Notes: a model not told the origin generated them from the sequence alone. A stretch of 64,000 nt of DNA from Acanthosepion pharaonis (GCA_903632075.3 CAHIKZ030005201.1:22501-86500); one strand, 5' to 3'; shown: positions 1 through 13,402, counted from the first letter of the stretch. A program made the numbers and translations.

Positions 1-700
1 AAAGCTTTTCAATGTTGCCAAATTGCAATAAAAGTTGTCTAAGGGTCACTCTTCTTGATCTTTTTGCATTAATGCAGGTGCCTCCTAGGGCTCCATCCTA
101 GGATCTATATTGTTCTTAATTTTCATTAATGATCTTCGTGATGTCATGAGTTCTCAACTCTATATTTAGGCTAATGACAACTATTTACTGTAAGTGATCA
201 GTTCGATAAGGTTAAATTGGCAGTGGATCTCAAAAATGACCTACAGTATGTTATTAACTGGGGCAAAAAATGGGTTGTAAATTTTAATGCCTCCAAAACA
301 AAAGTGCTCTCTTTTAATTGTCTAACATCTTATTTTCCATCAGTATGACTGATGGCAACCTCCAGGAGTGTGACTCATTGCACCTCGTCAGACTAATGTT
401 TTCCCCTTATATGAAGTAGAATGATTATATTGAATCTATTGCTAGGTCTGCAGTTAAGTTGGCTTACTGTGTCATGCTAGACAATTTTTCTCATCAGAAT
501 CTATCTTACACATTTATAAAGCTACCATTCCTTCAGTCTTTGAACATTGCTATTCCATTCATAAAATACAAAGAATCTGTAATGTTATTGTTCCTGACAT
601 CTTGATTTCATTTCAACTTTGATCTTCAAAAAAATTAAGTGCAATGTCAAACATTATCTTCTGTCTTGATTTGTTTTGTTTTCTCTCAATGTTTTTCAGT
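1..700 (+). mobile_element. Decayed LINE fragment, reverse transcriptase C-terminal half (LINE family A)
   Basis: Frameshifted remains of a reverse transcriptase can be followed. Around 70-150 the typical SILG.ILF.IFINDL region is seen in mixed frames. At 200-320 comes FDKVKLAVDLKNDLQYVINW and then VNFNASKTKVLSFN. From about 340 comes MTDGNLQECDSLHL and WNDYIESIARSA-like text. It is interrupted by stops and shifts and continues off the left edge. It belongs to the same family as the copies at 41.4-43.9 kb and 51.3 kb. Confidence 0.75.
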
Positions 701-719
701 CAGTAACCCCTTGCATCTA

Positions 720-2205
720 TTGTCTTGCTTAGAGTAAAATGATGTATCTCCAGAGTTCATTGGATAGCAAGAAGGTATATACATTTTTAGATTAAGAAAT
801 AGACAAGATTTTCAAATAGCTAATGAAGGGCCATAGTAAAACATGCCAAATTACTATCAAGTGTAGAGACTGTTTGGCAGACCAAGGTAGAAGAATTGAT
901 GCTAAGATTGTATTAGAGTGGAGGAAGAAAGGAAAAAAAACACTAAAAGGTGGATTCAATGTAATTGATGATGTGTTTATTAGGGGTAGAAAGGTAAGAG
1001 AAAAATTGACTGGTAGAAGTAGTAAAGAAAAAACAATACAAAATGAGAAAGCGATATAGAAGAACAAGACTGAGAAATTAACCTAATAAAAAAACTAGAA
1101 TTTTAAATATTAGCCTACAAGATATATTATATAGAAACTTCATTCATTAAAAGAATATAGAAAAAATTATTTTCAAGTCCTTAATAAAGTGAAGTAAGAG
1201 AAATAAAAATAATTGTTGTTAGCAATTATGTACAAGCATCTTTCTCTTCATTGGTTAGCATAGAACATGTGACATGCTGGTTGTGCTTCCAGCTGACAGG
1301 TTTTAAAATTGCTAGAATATCCAGTTTGGTAAGAAAAGCAAGATAATTAGTCATTGTCACTCATCTAGTATGCCAGTTAATAAATAATTGCCTAAGGTTA
1401 GTTACTTTTCCAACACAAATACACATCAACATTGTAGTCAGTTAAGTTGGAATAACATTGTCAGAAATTCTGGGTGGTTTCTATCCAAAATGCAATTTGG
1501 TAATAGAAAATGTAATTGTGGGAATGAAGCATTTCTTGTTCTTGTTATAAGGTTATTATATGCCTTACTATTTAAACCAGCATGCTCATCTTGATTATTG
1601 TACTCAGTATTTCAACTTTTTTTGCATTTTGAACTGAACTGTTTATTCAATCCATGGAGATTGAATTGTTCTCATTTGACTTTTCATGCTTAAGGAATAT
1701 TTCATATTAGTTAATACGCACCAGTCTTATTCCCTGTGTGTTGCTTGTTCATTTATTCTATTAAAAGAGAGTATGTGACTCTTTTCAGCACTACTAGAGC
1801 CAAAGATTGAACTCACAACTACTCAGGAATCAGATATTAAACAAAAATTTAACCCATTTTAACAATTCAGTAGCATAATTTTGGAACCTTAAACCTAAGA
1901 TTTATACTCAGGTAGTGAAATTCTGTGTGTCCTTTCCTAATCAGAAGCTTCAAGATAGCATTTCTCTCTATGCTAAATTTACTGAAAGGGTTGTCATTGC
2001 CTAACATGTGGTGTGTTTATTCTTTCAATAATCTTGTTTTCCAGTGTTAAGTTGATGGCTACTCTTTTTTATATAGATATGATTAATCATGTCTGATTTC
2101 CATGTTATCTCAGATAATAGTCTTCTGATGTTCTTCACCACTTTTAATGGTTGGCTGTTTTTTTCCTTGTATTATTTGCCACAACGGCATGGAAGAGAAT
2201 ATACA
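720..2205. other. No gene recognised
   Basis: An A-rich stretch (823-1059) is open for 78 codons on the + strand, but it is low in complexity and matches nothing I know. Around 1790-1815 the - strand carries a B-box-like GTTGTGAGTTCAATC, which could mark a very old tRNA-derived SINE. Nothing else stands out. Confidence 0.3.
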
Positions 2206-2765
2206 GTTCTTAGTAATGTTTTCTTCTGAGGGAAGACTGGTTTGGGAGAGAAGCTGCATTCAACACACCCTCCAACTGTAAGAATATCAACTTCCACAAG
2301 TACAAGAATAAAAAATCTGCCACAGTGTGTCCATCATACAGGCTACATATGGAAATATTCAGAGGATATAACACTATATAATACAAAGACAATATTCAAA
2401 AACAGTTCAACCCATTCAAGGTTTTTCCCCAAATCAAGCCCTCTTAGAAGAAAGCACAACCAAAAACTATGTGCATTTCATCTCATGCAGGGATTACAAA
2501 GGAGAGACCAGATGCCCTTAAAAGTAAGGGTGGAGGAACATCAAAAGGCTGTACTCAGAAAGGCATATTGAAATCAGGAATGAAATCTTGATAATAGATA
2601 AAATAATGGAGGATAAGCTAACGGAAAGAATTGACACATGTTTGGCAATGACAACCTCCTTTGTAGATTTAGCAGAAAGATGAATGCCATCTTAGAGCAC
2701 CAGATTAAGAAAAAGGGTACAAAAATTTCAACTTGAGACAGGACATAGTGGGTTAAAGTATTTGT
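2206..2765 (+). mobile_element. Penelope-like retroelement fragment: end of RT and GIY-YIG region
   Basis: Text typical of Penelope-like elements is spread over two or three frames. One frame gives YSEDITLYNTKTIFKNSSTH followed by SRFFPKSSPLRRKH, the linker before the GIY-YIG domain. A second has DYKGETR, and the first frame resumes with PLKVRVEEHQKAVLR. After a shift comes HMFGNDNLLCRF and NAILEHQIKKK, the usual C-terminus. Stops and frameshifts show that it is dead. It is 5'-truncated. Confidence 0.7.
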
Positions 2766-4105
2766 TACAATATATCTAGTATAGTTTACTAGAAATCACA
2801 AGTTCAATCACTGGGTGTGGTAGTACCAAAAAGTTATACTCTGGTTCAGTGAAAGAAACACACCTGTGAATAAAAATGGATATGAAATAACCTATGCATG
2901 GAAAGCAGATACACTGTGAGTATGCCAAATATACTAATAATTTCTCATCGAAACAATTCTGACATAAATAGAGATGATATAAAGCAATTTCTTTTGTAAA
3001 TTTAATTTCTCTTTGGCATCTGTGTACTTTAAAAATGAGTCAGATACAAAGAAAGTGAGGTGACACTGTACATGTCACTTGTATTATAGTAATCTCAAAT
3101 GTACAAACTGCAATCTTTGAAAATGATTGATATAACAATCTTGTTATTTAAGAAATATTCAAAAACAGTTTGCTGAACTTCAAGTATATACAAGTTGTTT
3201 GCAAAACTCAGAGAGATAGCAACAAATCCCTAACAAAATATGTCTAGAGGCACAAGTACAAACAAATCCTAGAAAGAGAGGATAGGGTTCAGATAGATGA
3301 AAAAAATCTTTTGTTGCAGACTGATATAATTCATAAGAGCACCTGCCTCTATCACATCTACATCTGGACACATCTACATCGAAAGAGATATTAGAGTCAG
3401 TTGGTTTGGCAATTTATGTTTTGGTATCAGTTTCCATCCCCCCCACTTGATATCAAAGTTTTTGATTTGGTTTTTAATTTAGTATTTTTGCTTTCTAAGG
3501 AAGCCATTCATTTTCTTGCATAAAATTTCCAGTCAATATCTGATTTTGATTGAGTTTGATAAATTTGCAACTTAGTCTGTTCAACTTGCAATTTCTCAGG
3601 TATTTCTGGTGAAATCTTAAAAATAATATGGAAAGAGAATAAAATCTTTCCAAATATATAATTTGTATGTGCTTTTATTCATTGAATTATTTATGCAAAA
3701 TGATTTTTTTTAACACTAAATTTTATAGGTTTCTTTGTTTTGCAAAAAATCAAAGTGGCCAATCTTTATCACACTCAATTAGAAGACACTTTAAACTACA
3801 ACCAGAAAAATGTTCATTTCTTCTGACCTGTGGAAGCGAATTCCTTTAAAAATAAGGTAAGAAGAAAAAAAAAAAAAAAGACCTGCAGTTTTGAAAATAA
3901 CACATTTTAAAAAATATTTTTATTAAAAGTTACTTTATTTTTTTAAATATTTAATTTTAGGTGTATTTGCTAGATGGAAACAATTTTATTTGTAGAAAAC
4001 AATTTTACACTAGAGACTCGCATATGTGGAAATATACACACCTTTCACCTTTCCTTTTTACAACTTTATTTCGTGATTTACTATAAAACAATTACATGAC
4101 CCTTA

Positions 4106-4106
<1 letters not shown>

Positions 4107-4142
<36 letters not shown>
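4107..4142 (+). repeat. Poly-A tract, 36 bases
   Basis: An uninterrupted run of A. No LINE or SINE body is recognisable immediately upstream, so its origin is unclear. Confidence 0.9.
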
Positions 4143-4145
<3 letters not shown>

Positions 4146-5302
4146 GATTTCATAAAATTTAACAGTAAAACTGGCAAATATTTTTATTTTTACTCGCTAT
4201 TTTGTTAACTTAATTTTACCACAAAGTTTTTTGTTTTAAACAAATGGATTTCAGACATGTCATATTTTCCCTTTTTGTTTGAAAACATGATTTTGAAATG
4301 TCATATTTCCTTTTTTTTCCTTCATTTCTTTTGTAAAGAAATGAATTTCACATTTATTTCCTAAAACTAGTCCATTAAATGTTAACATTTTTGTCCAACC
4401 TTTTTCTCTTACAATGGTATAAATGTTGATTAAATTTAATTAACATCTGAAAGTCTTTTTCAATAGTGTTTCTTTGGATATGGTCACTCAGTAATGATAG
4501 TACTTAAAAAAATCTGAACAATTTTGGTTTCATAAAATTTTGAAGTTTTATGGTGTAAAGATGAAACTGAAAAGTCGCCTTTTTTTTCCTCTCGGTTAAA
4601 CTGTCCATCTGATCTAGAGATATAGTAGGTACATCCATGAGATAGCTTTAAAAAATAAATAAAAAATAAATAAAAAAAAAGCATAGCATGAATAAAAAGG
4701 GCCTTAAACTTGATGAAAATAATTTTTTATTGTCTAAATGTTATTATTGAGAGGAAGGATCAAAGTATTTTTGGGGTATATATATATATATATATATTAA
4801 AGTGTTCTGAGTATATCTGAAATTTTTGTTAAAAATCTTTTTTGAGTCAGCAAAATTGACAGAAAATCGATCATGTCAACCATTTTTCAATTTTATAAAC
4901 GAAATTCTGTTTAAAATTCTTTTAAAAATCAACTATAATTTTGTCAAAATTTATTTTAAGAAAATTAGAAATTATAAAGTTTATTTAAAATAATTTTGAA
5001 GCAAACATTACTTCCTGCACAAAAAAAAAAAAAAAAAAAATACAATTTAAAAATAAAACAAAGCAGGTCTTAACATCTGGTGTCAGTTGACAAGTGATGA
5101 TGCCATCATATATTGACAATTTTACCTCATTATTTTTAAGGAAAACTTTCAGTGGTCTAATACTTTTTTGTACTTAGCTTTCACCTTTATGTTTGCAATG
5201 CTTTATGGAAAATATATTATGAAAAAATTTAAAATAAGTCTGTTGAGAGTGAGATAAAATTTCATAAGAAAGTTATCTAATTAATTTATAGGTACCTTAT
5301 GA

Positions 5303-5354
5303 AATTTTAACAGAAGTGTACATAAAATACTATAATTTTATGTACATTTGTTAA
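5303..5354. repeat. Imperfect palindrome with about 25-base arms
   Basis: AAATTTTAACAGAAGTGTAC is mirrored by GTACATTTGTTAAATTTT around a short AT loop. A wider inverted pair with AGGTACCTTATGAAATTT near 5290-5308 and its complement near 5459-5480 surrounds it, so a small foldback element of about 190 bases is possible. Confidence 0.5.
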
Positions 5355-6348
5355 ATTTTACTGTTTTATTTGTATTTCCATTTATTTTATTAATTTTGAT
5401 ATTTCATTTCTGGAAAATTGAAATAACCGAGATAATATATAAAAAAAAAAGATCATATAAATTTCATAAGATGGGTACCTAATACTTGTAGGTACCATTC
5501 TCAGTTGAAATTGAAAAATCAAATTAACTTTTCCATATGTATTTCGCATGAACAATTCGCAAGAATAAAGGCCGTAACAGAGGGAAACAATGCTTAACTC
5601 AAGTAACGTGACGTTCTATTGTTTTCTTATACAGTCTTCCATATATTTGAATTACTGCCGTCTTATGGACACAAAAGCCATGCAAAATTGAATTTTTAAT
5701 ACACTGGTGGTCTGTTGATTGTAATAAGCTTTACAATTTATAATCTGTAGAGAGAGATCTACTTAACACCATTGACCAAACTGGACACCATTTTCACTAA
5801 TTTTAGAATTAGTAACAACAATGTAAAAATAATAAAATAATTTAAGAAATAACAAGTAATTGTTTCAAAAATTCATTTTTCATCAAAAAAGTTTTTCACT
5901 TTCAAACAATATTATCCATATTGATAAAAGCAACTAAAAGCATTTGAAATTAAATAATATCTTTGTTCGAGTTTTGTATATTACACTTCAGAGCTGATTT
6001 TCAAGTAGAGGTGGTTCGATAGAAAAAAAGAAAGAAAAAACAACAAACACAATCTGCTTTCCTTAAAGCCTTGTGCTTTTAACTAATATAATTACTAAAT
6101 TGAGCAGTATAGAATTTCTAGAGTTTTCATGAAATTAGTAAGGGGGGGGAGTAATAAATATAAAACAAATATTTTTGCCATGACTTTAAAAAAAAGAAAG
6201 TTTCATTAACACCTGACAATTATTTATATTTTTGCAAAATTTTCCAACATGTCCATCATAAAAAAAAAAAAAAAATTATGCTATTTAGTAGTTATGCAGA
6301 TACAAAGAGAAACAAGGATTTCTTCAAAGTTAGAATGTTCTGAAAATG

Positions 6349-6382
<34 letters not shown>

Positions 6383-8472
6383 CCATTAAATACTTTGTTT
6401 TTTTCCTCAATAACAACAAACATTTAGGCTAAAAAATGTTATTTGTCAAGGTTAGGATCTTTTTTATCATGCTATCTCATTTAGGTACCCAAGAGATATA
6501 TATATATATATATATATGGGGGGGAGAGAGAGTTTTAGTTGGAGGACTGCTGCTGTTTCAGAAGCCATACTTATACTCCAAATTGGGAATATAGCTATCA
6601 AGAAATAATTGAAAACATTTGCAGTAACTTTTTAACATGCTATATATTAGGTATTACAAAGCCTATTTGTAAATAGACTTCTGGTCAAAGTATGAGGAAA
6701 CTGTTTTGACTTTGGTGATCAATTAAGAAGAGCAAATTTAGTTAAAATAGTATTGCAACAGATATTTTCTCTCTGGATTCATTTTATTTGGTCATGCTAT
6801 ATATCATGTGCCTATGTGTTAAAGATAATTTAACAGTAGATGACCAATCTAGAAAAGTTGATCTAATTATGAAATAGGAAGTTATAGATTTCTGCATATT
6901 TTTCTCTTAAACTGAACAATAATCAAATCTCTCACTCACTCACACACACACGGAGAATTTTCCAAATATTAACTGCCTGCCTTGTAACATTAATTCCTAA
7001 CAAAAAGATAAATAACTACTTTGGCATTTTATAATTTACTAGCCTAAAGACTAAGATTATATAGTAATGTTTGAGAATGTATAGAAATTTCAAAGTAAAT
7101 TTATAAAACTATAATTATAATATCAAATACCTACACTTATAAATAAAATGCATATAAAAGAACAAAATGCTAAAATGTTTTAATGGAAACTTGAGAAGCA
7201 AAGGTGATGACTATGGAAAAGTAGTGTTTTGTAATGGAAAACTTCATTGAATAATATTGTATTGTATGTAGTACTGGTTATAATTTCCATGAAAATAAAT
7301 AAGAGACGTTACTACTGGTGTATTCATTGTACTTACAAGTGCTAATTGTCAATAAGCTTTGTTATTAGTGTTGGTAACAAAGTAACTGAAGAAGGGGAAT
7401 GTAAATACCCAGATTTATTACCACTGAGGCCATGGGTAGGGAAGAGCCTGAAATTGGAAAAGTATTGACTGCTATGCCACTATGACTGATGGAGGAGAAT
7501 GCAGATGTGAAAGTTTCTAAGGCCAATACTATTAAAATGATTGTGCTAAGATCTGCTTTTTGTGTGTTAACTGACAGACTAGAAAAATTTAATCATGTAT
7601 ACAAAGTAATACTCTTTCTTCACTGAGGACACAGATACAATATTGATGTGCCAATCAAGAGATACATAATTCCATTTTTGATTGGTCAGATTGTGTTTTA
7701 TATCAACAATACTATATTCTTATTGTTACTTATAAAAGATACAGACAAGAGGACGAATTTACACTTTTTGTACACTGATTATTACATATCAGTCAATACT
7801 ATTTACTCAAATATTCAAACTTTTTTTTTTATAAGGTTTAATGAAATTTCTGTCTAAACTACCTCACAAAATCAGACTAGCATAAAAAACAACACAAACA
7901 CTTAGTAAATATTTCAATGCTGAAATGGTAACAATCTTACATTCAATGATCAGTTGACAGTTACTTCACCTTGCCCCAAAAGGATCTAGAACTGTTTGAT
8001 TAAGAGAATTAACCATATTTTTTTTCTTGTAATCTTTCACACAAGAATGGGGAATATGTTCTACACTAAAGCTTTTAAAAATAAAACAGAAGAAAATTTG
8101 CTGTTTATGCTAGTGGGGACACACTGTCATATATACGAACTTGTCATAAATATAGAACCCAACATGTCTACAGTTGGCCTTCATGGGAGACACACTACTA
8201 AACAATCTTTGTTTATACAAAGGTAAAAAAAAGTAATAAATGTTTCAGTTAAGGAATGAATTGAGGATTTTATAAAATATTCTAAAACACCAAAGTCACT
8301 CAAGATTTCTGAATGTTAACTGCATCAAAAATTTCTATCTGCAACTGAGCCATAGAACTCCCATAAATTTGTTGATCTAACGAACAAGACACATTTTGCA
8401 AAAGAGCTCATACTTTTTTTTATAAACATTTAGGACAATGCACATGAGGAAGGCAATTCCTTCTCTGATATT

Positions 8473-8509
8473 TTGTGTGTGTGTGCGCACACACACACAC
8501 ACACACAAT
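8473..8509. repeat. Compound (TG)n-(CG)-(CA)n microsatellite
   Basis: Alternating TGTG, GCGC and CACA form a near-perfect self-complementary purine-pyrimidine run. Confidence 0.85.
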
Positions 8510-9329
8510 ACTAATGCTGCAGGTGGAAAGTTTGTATGGCCTGTTATTGAGTTCTTACCTAGAAGTAATCAAAACCCACAACATTAGTATCAGGTAGATA
8601 CCTATCTTATCTACAAGAGATTTTACAAGGACAACTCATTATGGAATACAAATAAAAATACCCAAGCTAAGTGATATCCAAGAGTAAATACAAGTCATTC
8701 TCTTGCTCAAATTCTGCTGGAAAAAGTCCTTTGTTGAGTGAATAAAGAAGGAACATATATATATTAAGTAAATTCTTAATCTATTATAGCTTGTTTCTAT
8801 GTTTCATTTCTGATTAGGTCAAAGTTAAAAGCAACTTTTGGTTTAAAACTAATATCACCACTATTAAAATTTTTTAAATAATTTTGTTTTATGCATAAAT
8901 CCTAAAGTTTGGCTGAAATCTATTCATGCATATTAAGAATAAAGTGATGAACTATAAGACTTCACTATGACATTAACTTGTAATACTGGCAATTCATCTA
9001 TTAACAATCTAATTAAAAAATAAGATTTTTTTATGTGCAGAGCCACAGCAGGTCCCCTTCCTCAGTTATGGTGTTAAGAAAATGTGTCTAGAGAGGCAAA
9101 CTAGCAGCAGTGACACACAGCAGCTGAATTTCTCTCCTGAAAAAATAATACAGCACAAGATCAACACTTGATGCTATCCCCTCTACTACCCCTTAAGAAA
9201 AAAAAAAAAAAAAAGCAATTTGCATCTGGTCACTAGACATGCAGGTGCACATACGACACACACATTCAAGAGAATGTCGATCAGTGTGACAAACGAGGTG
9301 CTTGGGACGGCAGAGACACTGAGGCATGT

Positions 9330-9332
<3 letters not shown>

Positions 9333-9383
<51 letters not shown>
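9333..9383. repeat. (TA)n microsatellite
   Basis: About 25 TA units. The Ile/Tyr open frames across it on both strands are artefacts of the repeat. Confidence 0.95.
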
Positions 9384-9390
<7 letters not shown>

Positions 9391-9637
9391 TATAAAAAAT
9401 ATTGGGTGGAAAGGGGGTTTTCTGCACAAAACTCATTGTGATGTAATAAAATCTGGTGGGGGAGGTTGCATTTGCACTAGTATACATAGTTTAAATATGA
9501 ATGCTTCATGAAAGTGTGGGAAGTTAGCAACAGAAGGGTAAGGTCAATTGCAGCATATACATATGCAGTACAAACCTAAATTATTAAGAGTTAAGGTAAA
9601 AGGAGATGGTCAGGCAGAATTATATAAGAGCTATAAG

Positions 9638-9680
9638 CATTACAAATGACACATCAGCAAGATGTGTCATTTGTAATTTC
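9638..9680. repeat. Short perfect hairpin
   Basis: ATTACAAATGACACATC is followed after five bases by its complement GATGTGTCATTTGTAAT. Arms of 17 bases pair without mismatch. Confidence 0.8.
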
Positions 9681-9980
9681 TCAGAACAAGAACACAAAAT
9701 CAATAGGTTATCTTGCCTCTCATATTTCTATTCAAGTTAAGACTTTGTTGATCACAGTGCCTGATTGCAGAGATGGAGAGAGAAAAAGAAATCATCCAAC
9801 ATCCATGAGAGTTTATTAAACAATAACTGGGCCAAGCTTCATTTATTTTTTTTGACTATCTAAAATTTGTGATGATTTCTAAAATAAATATAAAAAGAAA
9901 GAACAGTAAGATATATAATCCGGTGTTCTTATAGATATTTTTATTTTTACAAAATAGTGCTCAATGTAAATTTACAGAGC

Positions 9981-10150
9981 ATAATATTATAAATTAATTG
10001 ATTTAAAATATGGTTTTTTTCCGCTACACAGTTCTAACTATGTTTCAAAAATAGAAGCTAAAAGCCCCCGAATTTAATTTCTATTTTTGAAACATAGAAC
10101 TGTGTAGTGGAAAAAAACCATATTTTAAATCAATTAATTTATAATTATAT
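9981..10150. repeat. Foldback element, about 170 bases with long arms
   Basis: The left arm (about 9982-10056) and right arm (about 10079-10150) are almost complementary: TAAATTAATTGATTTAAAAT on the left matches the end of the right arm, and TATGTTTCAAAAATAGAA matches TTCTATTTTTGAAACATA. The left arm has four extra bases near 10036, and the loop is about 22 bases with five C in a row. No terminal duplication was clear. Confidence 0.85.
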
Positions 10151-10671
10151 ATATAAGTAAATAAACTGGAGTTTATATAAAATTTGGTAGAATAAAATGT
10201 AGTTGACCAATTAATAACACTTAATGTAATAAAGAGGTAGCAAAGAACAAAATTTAAATTTTAATAAATTTATGTACTGAAATTGTATTACATTATTTTA
10301 AGTAAAGCAATTCTGGCCCTTGATCAAAATGCCATTTTGATTTATATTAACTATTTAATATTATTTACTTTTTATTTTTTTTTATTCAAAAAAGTCTTTC
10401 ATTTCACTACATTTTGAAAATGCCTATTTGGTGAAGAAATATTCTATATTAAAAAGAACTTTTTACTTAATTTCCCCCCAATTCTAAATTACTTAGATAA
10501 GAACAAAAATTTGAATTTATGACAATTGAATATTTAAGAAAAAGTGATTTCAGAGTATTGATAGAAAGAATTTGTAAATTATAGCCTATACTTGAATTTT
10601 CAGAGTAAGCAAGCAAGCTCAACTCCTAGCATCTCATTTAATTCAACTTAAATTCTTGTTCTTAAAAACGA

Positions 10672-10672
<1 letters not shown>

Positions 10673-10716
<44 letters not shown>

Positions 10717-10719
10717 ATG
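10673..10719. repeat. Compound (CA)n(TA)n(TG)n microsatellite
   Basis: ACACACACAC, then TA repeats, then TGTGTGTGTG. The order makes the whole block self-complementary. Confidence 0.9.
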
Positions 10720-12289
10720 GGGACAGAAATTCACCAAAATTTATCTTATAATGCATGGAGTGATTAAAAAGTTATTCATAGATTTATACAGTTGAAAAAA
10801 AAAAAAAAAAAAAAAAAAAGTACAGCCTAAGCTCAAACTTTTTGGAAGTCAAAATACCAAGTCTATCTCAAAAAGTTTTTCTTTTTGAAGTACAATTAAA
10901 AACTATCTCTAAAATAAGTAAGAATATGGAGAAAGATTTGGTGGAAAGTATTTTTACACAAGGGAAAAATAAAAGTATCTCATATTAATGTTTGTCGAAT
11001 TTTTCAACATTGGTCTCTTGTCAGAGAATTTCATTTAAGATTAGAAGTATAGCTATTACTTTCAATTGTTCCCTTTGGAAATAAACCAATAGCTTTGGGA
11101 GGCACATAATTGATTTGAGGTTAAGTCAGTACTAAGTAGCAAAGTGAGGGGGAAAATAACTATCAGGAACCCACCTTGAATCCAACTCATACTAATTCAG
11201 AAACCATTGCAATAATGTCCTTTAATACACACAAAACAGTAATTATTTATATGTTATGATTAAATGTTGAGCAAGGAAACCTTACTACAATGCAACATTG
11301 TGAAAACTCATTAAATGATCATAATCCCTATTTTGTTAACCATTAATTTTTTTTTAACACATTGACTCAGAGTAAATTTAGAACTCTGAAAGAAAAACTC
11401 ACTCTCAATAGCTTTCAAAACCAGTACTATGCTAATGTCTTTTTGACAAGTACTCTTCAATCACAGTAAGTACAAAGTCACTAAATAAGCAGACACTCCC
11501 AATTTTAATTAAGCCAAACAGCTGATTATATACAACTTTTCTTAATGGCATGAATTTTACTGAGATTTGATACAAGCATTACTTAATCATCTCTTAGAAT
11601 AAAACTTTTTGTAATATCTTCACCTTTAATAATAACCTGCAAATTTTATGTAAATATATAAAAACATACTGAAGCAGTAGAGAAGAGATTAAAATGAAAT
11701 AGCTTACATGAAATGTTAGTTGAAATATGAGAGAATGTAAAAACAACAGATGAAAAAGGACAGACATCAAAAAGGTTGTAGTTAATGTCCTATATCTTTT
11801 AGTAAGAAATAAATCAGAATTATAGCCTTCAGTCTAATACTCTAACCACAAAGAGACATTAGTCTTACATTTTCAAAGCTAAAGTTAAGAGATTGAGTGT
11901 AATAATAAAGTTATGCAAGGTATTTAATATTATGATGACTTACAAAGAGAGACTTATGGAAAAAAATCAATTAAAATTTCAGAATTAATTTTGATGTATG
12001 TTCTTAAATCTATTTTGTGCTAAAAGTTCATTCTTAAGGTATGTTCATTTTCTCTTATTAAGCAGTCACTTTTTAAAATTGAATTTTTTGTATATTTTGT
12101 TGTTTACATTTAGAAGAATAGTGAATAATAAAATTGCACAGATTAGCCTTTTTTGATATTTGCAGAACATGAAGCAAAAGGATGCAGTCTCACACCTCAC
12201 ATGGTAGAGAGAGAGAAAACAACTTTCACAAGTCCAAGTTAACCCAGAAAAGCAATTCACAGGCCAGATACTTTCATAAATATATGAAC

Positions 12290-12640
12290 TAATACACACA
12301 CAAGCAAGCAGGCAGGCAGACAGACAGAAGCAATTGGTAATGATAGTGAAGACGTATTAGGTAACCTCGTCAATGTACATATGTAAAAATGAGAGTATAG
12401 GGGGGCAGGAGATGATTAGAAGCAGCAGTAGCTGCAGCAGGAGTCAGCGGATGTGAGTGAGGAGTTGTTGCAGAGAAATGAACATTGTTGCAAGTGCATC
12501 TGCTGAGTAAGCTTTCACCATGACTGAGGCAGAGAAAGGGAGTGGCAGAGACAAGCACCAACCTATTCAGTGGCATCAAGTTTGGCCTTGGAGGAGGAGG
12601 AAAAGAAAATGGTGTGTGTGTGTGTGTGGGGTCAGAATGG
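12290..12640. other. GC-raised block of unknown nature
   Basis: The base composition changes from the AT-rich surroundings. It starts with CAAGCAAGCAGGCAGGCAGA, continues with GCAGCAGTAGCTGCAGCAGG-like sequence, and ends in GGAGGAGGAGG and a (TG)n run. It has no convincing reading frame: the - strand 69-codon frame is Ser/Thr/Ala-rich by composition. It could be an old repeat or a non-coding exon. Confidence 0.3.
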
Positions 12641-13402
12641 GCAAAGGGGTAGTTTTGTTTTCTTTTTAGTTGCTTAAAGGTTCAGGTTAGGTAATTTTGT
12701 TATTAGGGTGATAGACTGCAAGTAGAGTAGCCTTGGTCCAGCTAGCCAGATGAGAGACAGGCAGAAAGGAGAGAAGATAGCCCAAGCACATAGGAAAATG
12801 CAAACTGAGCTTAGAAATACGAAAGTGAAAGTAAGAGATAATAGAATTGATTGGAGTTGAGTAATACAAATTAAGTCATACCATGGCTTATTAATAGATC
12901 TAGCCAATATGTATAAAATTTGGCAAGAGATAAATGCATTAGGTTTTTGTTTTTAACATTTGTATAATTACAGATTCTAATTTATGAACCTATTTGATGG
13001 CTAAGGTAGTTATGCATTTCAAGCCAGCAGCAGTGAGTGTTTGACATCAGGTAATCAAGATTATGAATGGTGATTTAAGATCGACAAGTTTTTCTCACTT
13101 GTAAGATTAGCCTAATAATACCCTCCAAACCCATTTCTTTTAATGGCCTTGAGCCAGACTAAGGCGCAACTAAATATGATGGAAATAACTGTATTGATAA
13201 TTTTGTAAGTATTTAAAATTTCATAACTCAGGATTTTTTTTTCAGTGTACATAATTAGTAGATATTAATCCATTGTTTCAATCAAAAAAGTGTAGCTCGA
13301 GTGACAAACCAAGATAGTCTACTTCAGATCTGACCGACCCAATTTAACCCATATAGATTAGGTTTCAAGGTTATCAAATCAGGTATAGTCTAGAGAACCT
13401 GA

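Larger units (their letters stand above)
2770..9180. other. AT-rich intergenic or intronic DNA, no gene recognised
   Basis: The stretch is very AT-rich with many poly-A runs and short open frames that carry no recognisable protein. It holds a (CA)n/(TG)n microsatellite, (TA)n runs near 4776 and 6499, and a small palindrome at 5303-5354. A pre-miRNA or old repeats could be hidden here; I see no support. Confidence 0.35.

Noticed and set aside
1785..1830. tRNA-derived SINE on the - strand
   Set aside because: Only a B-box-like GTTGTGAGTTCAATC is present; no A-box, tail or target duplication was found, so it is not listed as an element.
2242..2571. A 109-codon gene at 2.2 kb
   Set aside because: The text is the decayed linker and GIY-YIG region of a Penelope-like element, not a host gene.
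9193..9511. Open frames across the (TA)n run at 9.3 kb on both strands
   Set aside because: They are Tyr/Ile repeats made by the microsatellite itself. The same holds for frames at 13404, 17186 and 50088.
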